This document shows positions 6,594 through 10,389 of a stretch of 10,389 bases of DNA, one piece after another (position 1 is the stretch's first letter; each line of letters opens with the position of its first letter). The DNA lies in contig JASLFR010000078.1 of assembly GCA_030150565.1 (NCBI GenBank), forward strand, positions 1 through 10,389, written 5' to 3'. Made by a program: the position numbers and the translations under genes. Origin of the DNA: Cardiobacteriales bacterium (GTDB lineage: Bacteria; Pseudomonadota; Gammaproteobacteria; Cardiobacteriales; Wohlfahrtiimonadaceae). A model generated the notes under the pieces. That model was not told the DNA's origin and did not search any database. It worked only from the letters and a program-made list of their open reading frames with translations.

Positions 6594-6746
6594 TCGTAAA
6601 GTTTTAGCACTATATGGCTTGGATGTGATGTGATCTCACCGGCTACATTAGATACAACCTTAGCTCGATTGTCTCTGCTGACCCATTGGTGTCTCTCGAC
6701 GTTTCTGGGCAGTAGCTTGCCTCCATATAGGAGCCTCACCTAACGA
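6594..6746 (-). promoter_or_regulatory. M-box (ykoK leader) magnesium riboswitch aptamer
   Basis: Read on the minus strand, this stretch carries the conserved blocks of the M-box Mg2+ sensor in order: GTTAGGTGAGGCTCC (6744-6730), GCTACTGCCCAGAAACGTCG (6716-6697), AATGGGTCAGC (near 6687-6677), the GCCGGTGAGATCAC region (about 6650-6630) and CCATATAGTGCTAAA (6617-6603) ending in TTTACGA. P1 forms from TCGT (6746-6743) with ACGA (6597-6594), and a 7-bp helix pairs TATATGG (6729-6723) with CCATATA (6617-6611). Known M-boxes compact when several Mg2+ ions bind and switch off Mg2+ transporter genes. The downstream terminator and mgtE complete the expected arrangement. Open reading frames crossing this stretch are chance. 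Confidence 0.95.
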
Positions 6747-6752
6747 GGATGT

Positions 6753-6770
6753 AAGAGCATCGCTGCTCTT
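6753..6770 (-). other. 5' leader hairpin upstream of the M-box
   Basis: AAGAGCA and TGCTCTT form a perfect 7-bp stem closed by a GCGA tetraloop (GNRA type) just inside the predicted 5' end of the leader. It may protect the 5' end or help the aptamer fold. No U-run follows, so it is not a terminator. Confidence 0.55.
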
Positions 6771-6789
6771 CATAAAAATATTAGAGGAG

Positions 6790-6818
6790 ATACTAGCCCC
6801 CATTTTTATAAATAGCAA
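6790..6818 (-). promoter_or_regulatory. Candidate promoter of the M-box/mgtE transcript
   Basis: On the minus strand TTGCTA (6818-6813) and TAGTAT (6795-6790) are separated by 17 nt, each matching sigma-70 consensus at four of six positions. Transcription would begin near 6783, just before the 5' hairpin, giving a leader of about 450 nt. TAATAT slightly downstream is an alternative -10 but lacks a good -35. Confidence 0.4.
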
Positions 6819-6846
6819 ACTTTATTTTTATGCCTCCTCTCTTAAA

Positions 6847-6887
6847 TAATAAAAAAAGCACCCATCTAAAGATGGATGCTTCTCTTT
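6847..6887. terminator. Intrinsic terminator after the autotransporter gene
   Basis: On the minus strand AGCATCCATC (6880-6871) pairs with GATGGGTGCT (6866-6857) with one G-T wobble and a TTTA loop, followed by seven T and ATT. On the + strand it is followed by TCTCTTTTTTT, so it could work in both directions. It separates the autotransporter from the magnesium unit. Confidence 0.85.
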
Positions 6888-6905
6888 TTTTAATCACTCA
6901 ATCAA

Positions 6906-9900
6906 TTAATCGAGCACATGTTTTAAGCCAACTGAAAGCTTAGTATCACGATAACTGTGGCCCCCTTGCTTGTGAGAGACTTCACCCCAAACAGAGGTTG
7001 AGCGGTCGATGATCTGTCCGTTAACTCCCACTTTCACCTCACCTAAATTACGTGAACCTACTTTATGGATACGGTAATCATCAAATGTTGCGCTCTGAGC
7101 TTTCGTATTGTGATAAAGATTGAGCTCTGCATAAGGATTGATTCCATTCTCATTAAGCTCAACGCCCGTTGCTCGCGCCCCTAAACGGAACTCAACATTC
7201 CCACGATTTGCATAGATTTCAGCGCCATCATGCCCATTTACACGATCTTGCTTAACCCCCTGCCACGTTACCTGCCCTTGCGGTTGAACTTTAACAGTAT
7301 CGCTCACTAACATTGAAGGAGCACCCACCTCTGCAGAAGCCACCCATCCTTTCGACTTATAGCTATCATCCCCATGGAGATAATCAGCTTTCACCTTATT
7401 ATTCATACGAACATACTGTAGTGAACCGTCGAGGTAGAAATCTTCTGGCTCACCATAAGTGACATATGTACCAACAGCAAAACCGTTACCTTCCCCTTTT
7501 GCACGGTGTCTACGCCCATCAAGATAGGCATTTTTAGTCGTGCTGGAGTGGTGACCAATTCCCCCCATCAATCCTAAATAGACAGGGTCATCTGGCTGCC
7601 CTAGTTGAAGAATATCTCCCCCGATCTGCATAACGTAACGCTCTGTCTTTGTTTTAGATTGTTTTGCAGAATCTTTAAAGTTTCCAACATGAGCATCGAC
7701 GCGCCCCCAAACATGCGGCGTATTTTCAAAATAATTTCGGTCATGCAGTGAGTGAGTAAAGAGAGTATTAGAGGCTGCCTGATTCGCTAAATAAGCGCCT
7801 GTATGTGGAGCGATTGCCAACTGCCCCCCACCTGCTCCACCTGAGTTACTTCCTCCGTTAGAGCCAGCTCCGCCTGAGTTGCCTCCACCATTAGAGCCAT
7901 CTCCACCTGAGCTATCAATCTTCACTGCGTGTAAGCGCCACTCTCCATCTTTTGAAGGATCCTTCAATTCATAAAGATAAGCACCCCCAACCGTTAGCCC
8001 CTCATTAGGTCCATCTCCATTAAGCGTGAAGTAATCGGCCTTCCCTTCACCTTTTTTAGCCTCAACAAGCAGAATACCATCATTTGTTGGAGCTCCTGCG
8101 CCCTTCACATTCTTAACGATTAAGTTAGAACCCTCACCTTCTAATTCACCTGTGATCACTAACTTATCTCTCTTAGAGTCGTCACCAGCGAAATTACCTC
8201 CAAAATGGATATTAGAGCCTTTTTCACCTCTATAATCGCCATCAATCGTTAATGTTGCGAAATTTTCTGAAGTTGGCGTATCGATCTTTCCATTAAGTAG
8301 ATCTTCTGCCCGTGAGCCGATGTAGATATCACCCTTATTTGATATATTCCCCTTCACGGTATTATCGCCACGCGAGAGAAGATTCGCTCCCTGATCGATA
8401 TTAAGATTACTCTCAAATTTATTGCCGTTAAGAGCTAAACCACTCCCCTTACCCTTAAGATTTGTAGTATCTGCGATAAAATCTTTATCAAGCTGAAGAG
8501 TGCCTGCATTAGCTCCATCTGGAATAATATCTATTGTTCCTTTAGGGCCACTAATCTGGGCATTTAGATGATTTAAATCCTTGCCTGAAGAGGTGATTTC
8601 AATCTTCCCTGCATCAGCAATAATAATATTTTTATCACCGACCGTATCGATACTTCTCTCTTCATCTATATGGAGTTTAAGTTGGGCATCATCCCCTTTA
8701 AGAGTGACATCGCCACCTTTACCAAGAGAATTATTCCCTGCTAATTCAACAGTTCCCCCAGAAATTGTGGTATTACCCTTGTAGTCGTTATCATTTCCGC
8801 TAATGGTAATTTTTCCATCATCCCCATCCCCTTTAGCGACAAAATCAAAACCACCATCGCCAGTGAGCTGAGCGCTTAAATCTCCATTTGTAGCGCCTTC
8901 ACGATTAATCTCAATCACTTTTCCATCATCTACTGAAAGCTTCGTTAAACCGTAGGCAAGCGAGATCCCTTTTTGCGCACCATCTTTATTAACTTGACCG
9001 TGGAAATCGTAAGTTGCTGTTCCTTGTTTCTCTCCGCCAGTCACAAGCTCTTGAATAACCTCTGTTTTATCTCCATTTTCAGCGAGCGTGCCTGAGCTGT
9101 TAGCAATCTTTACTTGACCGCCCTTAACATCTCCAGATGCAGTAACTAACTGCACATTTGTCGTTTCTTGCTGATCGAGAAGATTTTTGTGTTGATTCGC
9201 CTCTTTATAATCATCAATCTGATTATTTGAGAAGATTAATCCATCTCCTAGAATAATAGTTGAATTAGAATCAGTGATTGTGAGATCACCCGTCTCTAAT
9301 GCAGCGATTCCATTATTATCTGAAGGATGAGCACTGGTTCCATTAAAATGTAAAGATCCACCGTTAAGGTCGAGCGCGCCAACTTTTCCACCATTTTCTG
9401 AATCATGCTTAGCAATGGAATTATCAGAGACTTTTAGGGTAGCGCTCTCTAATTTATCCCCATTTTTAGCGATATCGTAGGTAGCATTGGCAAGATCGAG
9501 CGTTCCTTTAAAATCGTCTTTTTTATTATCTCCAAATGTAAACTCATTCTCCGTGTTATTAAGATTTACCTTGATCTTCCCTTCACCAGTTACTTTGGGA
9601 TTTAAAGTTTCTGCATTCTCTGAGTTAAAATTTAATGTTGCCGTTGAGCTTGCTAAATTTAGAGTTCCGTTGCCAGTTAAAGAACCACCAACCTCAACTG
9701 TTAAAGCTGAATCATTCTCAATTGTTTGAGTTTTACCGTCAAAATCTAGCACCGCCTTATCAGCAACACTCATCTCTTTAGACTTTCCGAGAGCATTGTC
9801 TGCACCTAGCTGTACCGTTCCGCTAGAGATTGTGCTCTTGCCAGTAAAATCATTCTGCTCATTCTTAAGGATGATAGTCTCATCTTTAGCGCCGTTCGCA

Positions 9901-10389
9901 CTGAAATCGAAACCTCCATCACCTGTAAGCTTAATATCTAACGCATTTTCACCTGCGCTCGCTTCAAGAAGAACATTCTCTTTTAAAGCTTCAAGCGCAA
10001 CAATCCCCGATGCTACCCCTAAATTTCTATTATTGAGTGAAGCAGCAAAACCTGAGTGTACAAGCGCGTCATCGCCACCTTTATACTCTGTTTTATTTAG
10101 TTGATTAGGGTCGGATTCACTTAATACTTTTTGAGCAGAAGCATCATCATTCTTAAGATCAATAACCGCATCAACCCCATTTACTTGAAGGGTGGCGTTA
10201 TCTTCTACAACAGCCCAATCTGTTCGATTATTAGCTGTCCCTAATAAGTCCTTAGAAACAATCTCTTGCTGATCAAAGATACTCTTATTGGGATCATAGA
10301 GCGAATTACCGTTAATACCATCCCATGTAACTTTATTCTCTCCCTTAAGGGTAAACGCCGCATCTGAATTTTTATTTAGCTGTAGTTTT
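6906..10389 (-). CDS. AIDA-type autotransporter, surface passenger plus C-terminal beta-barrel (N-terminus outside window)
   Basis: The frame runs open from 10389 to the TAA at 6906, giving 1160 residues; the Met codon at 9773 is internal. From the C-terminus inward: a beta-barrel translocator of about 270 residues (6909-7718) starting PHVWGRVDAHVGN and containing TERYVMQIGGDILQL; a linker helix with APHTGAYLANQAASN and LFTHSLHDR, typical of AIDA-like proteins; a Gly/Ser/Asn-rich linker (7827-7916); and more than 850 residues of beta-helix-type passenger rich in G, N, D, T and S with no cysteine. Two passenger-associated transport repeats are clear: FTGKSTISSGTVQLGADNAL (9783-9866 region) and YKGNTTISGGTVELAGNNSL (8718-8795 region). 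The barrel would insert in the outer membrane and display the passenger; adhesion or aggregation is inferred from the family. The last residues, GLKHVLD, lack the usual terminal aromatic. Signal peptide and promoter are not visible. Confidence 0.93.
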   Translation of the reverse strand, partial: KLQLNKNSDAAFTLKGENKVTWDGINGNSLYDPNKSIFDQQEIVSKDLLGTANNRTDWAVVEDNATLQVNGVDAVIDLKNDDASAQKVLSESDPNQLNKTEYKGGDDALVHSGFAASLNNRNLGVASGIVALEALKENVLLEASAGENALDIKLTGDGGFDFSANGAKDETIILKNEQNDFTGKSTISSGTVQLGADNALGKSKEMSVADKAVLDFDGKTQTIENDSALTVEVGGSLTGNGTLNLASSTATLNFNSENAETLNPKVTGEGKIKVNLNNTENEFTFGDNKKDDFKGTLDLANATYDIAKNGDKLESATLKVSDNSIAKHDSENGGKVGALDLNGGSLHFNGTSAHPSDNNGIAALETGDLTITDSNSTIILGDGLIFSNNQIDDYKEANQHKNLLDQQETTNVQLVTASGDVKGGQVKIANSSGTLAENGDKTEVIQELVTGGEKQGTATYDFHGQVNKDGAQKGISLAYGLTKLSVDDGKVIEINREGATNGDLSAQLTGDGGFDFVAKGDGDDGKITISGNDNDYKGNTTISGGTVELAGNNSLGKGGDVTLKGDDAQLKLHIDEERSIDTVGDKNIIIADAGKIEITSSGKDLNHLNAQISGPKGTIDIIPDGANAGTLQLDKDFIADTTNLKGKGSGLALNGNKFESNLNIDQGANLLSRGDNTVKGNISNKGDIYIGSRAEDLLNGKIDTPTSENFATLTIDGDYRGEKGSNIHFGGNFAGDDSKRDKLVITGELEGEGSNLIVKNVKGAGAPTNDGILLVEAKKGEGKADYFTLNGDGPNEGLTVGGAYLYELKDPSKDGEWRLHAVKIDSSGGDGSNGGGNSGGAGSNGGSNSGGAGGGQLAIAPHTGAYLANQAASNTLFTHSLHDRNYFENTPHVWGRVDAHVGNFKDSAKQSKTKTERYVMQIGGDILQLGQPDDPVYLGLMGGIGHHSSTTKNAYLDGRRHRAKGEGNGFAVGTYVTYGEPEDFYLDGSLQYVRMNNKVKADYLHGDDSYKSKGWVASAEVGAPSMLVSDTVKVQPQGQVTWQGVKQDRVNGHDGAEIYANRGNVEFRLGARATGVELNENGINPYAELNLYHNTKAQSATFDDYRIHKVGSRNLGEVKVGVNGQIIDRSTSVWGEVSHKQGGHSYRDTKLSVGLKHVLD
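7840..7915. repeat. 33-bp tandem repeat encoding the Gly-rich linker of the autotransporter
   Basis: Two imperfect 33-bp units (7840-7872 and 7873-7905), both beginning CCTGAGTT on the + strand, and the start of a third (CCTGAG at 7906) encode an 11-residue unit of the form S-G-G-(D/A)-G-S-N-G-G-(G/S)-N. Because 33 is a multiple of three, copy changes would lengthen or shorten the linker without breaking the frame. Confidence 0.8.

Noticed and set aside
6349..6739. Short reading frames on the minus strand in the mgtE leader
   Set aside because: They run through the M-box aptamer and its terminator, so the constraint is RNA structure; the translations resemble nothing.
6906..9773. Taking the Met codon at 9773 as the autotransporter start
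   Set aside because: The frame continues without a stop to the window edge, encoding more passenger-like repeats, including the first copy of the duplicated module; 9773 is internal.
8581..10104. Several 67-102-codon + strand frames opposite the autotransporter passenger
   Set aside because: They are shadows of repetitive passenger codons, with no ribosome binding sites or recognisable domains.
1..10389. CRISPR array, tRNA/rRNA, insertion sequence or prophage signs
   Set aside because: No evenly spaced direct repeats, transposase or integrase genes, terminal inverted repeats or tRNA cloverleaf were seen; the only tandem repeat is the coding linker.

Overview
The window looks like chromosomal DNA of a Gram-negative, moderately AT-rich gammaproteobacterium. 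The support is an AIDA-type autotransporter with a beta-barrel translocator, a GabD-like dehydrogenase, an ActP-like symporter and a YbaK-type deacylase, all under Shine-Dalgarno starts and intrinsic terminators. Gene style and composition would fit a Cardiobacteriales-like lineage (Ignatzschineria or Wohlfahrtiimonas type), but that is a guess; no rRNA or tRNA is present to settle it.

Layout. (1) 2-517 (+): the last 171 codons of an amino acid/polyamine permease of the APC superfamily. (2) 518-801: an intergenic stretch with two strong inverted repeats and a promoter. (3) 802-2190 (+): a complete NAD(P)-dependent succinate-semialdehyde dehydrogenase of the GabD type, closed by a terminator shared with the convergent operon. 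(4) 4322-2272 (-): three genes, each overlapping the next by 11 nt: a 67-residue two-TM protein, an ActP-like sodium:solute symporter that lacks the usual first membrane helix, and a YbaK-type Cys-tRNA(Pro) deacylase. (5) 4417-5202 (+): a DUF4253 protein of unknown function. (6) 6783-5214 (-): a magnesium unit. A promoter is followed by an M-box (ykoK-leader) Mg2+ riboswitch, an intrinsic terminator, a 150-nt spacer leader and mgtE, whose product lacks the N-terminal MgtE domain. (7) 10389-6906 (-): 1160 residues of a large autotransporter; its signal peptide and start lie beyond the right edge.

How the parts work together. The permease and GabD suggest uptake and oxidation of GABA or a related amine-derived semialdehyde. 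The three-gene operon couples a small membrane protein to a carboxylate symporter, with an unrelated tRNA proofreading enzyme as passenger. The magnesium unit is self-contained: high Mg2+ should fold the aptamer, free the terminator and shut off the transporter. The autotransporter is a separate surface-protein locus.

Most notable: the M-box controlling a shortened MgtE in what seems to be a Gram-negative genome; the symporter missing its first helix beside an overlapping two-helix protein; the structured DNA upstream of gabD; and, in the autotransporter, a duplicated passenger module, a 33-bp linker repeat and an unusual C-terminus.
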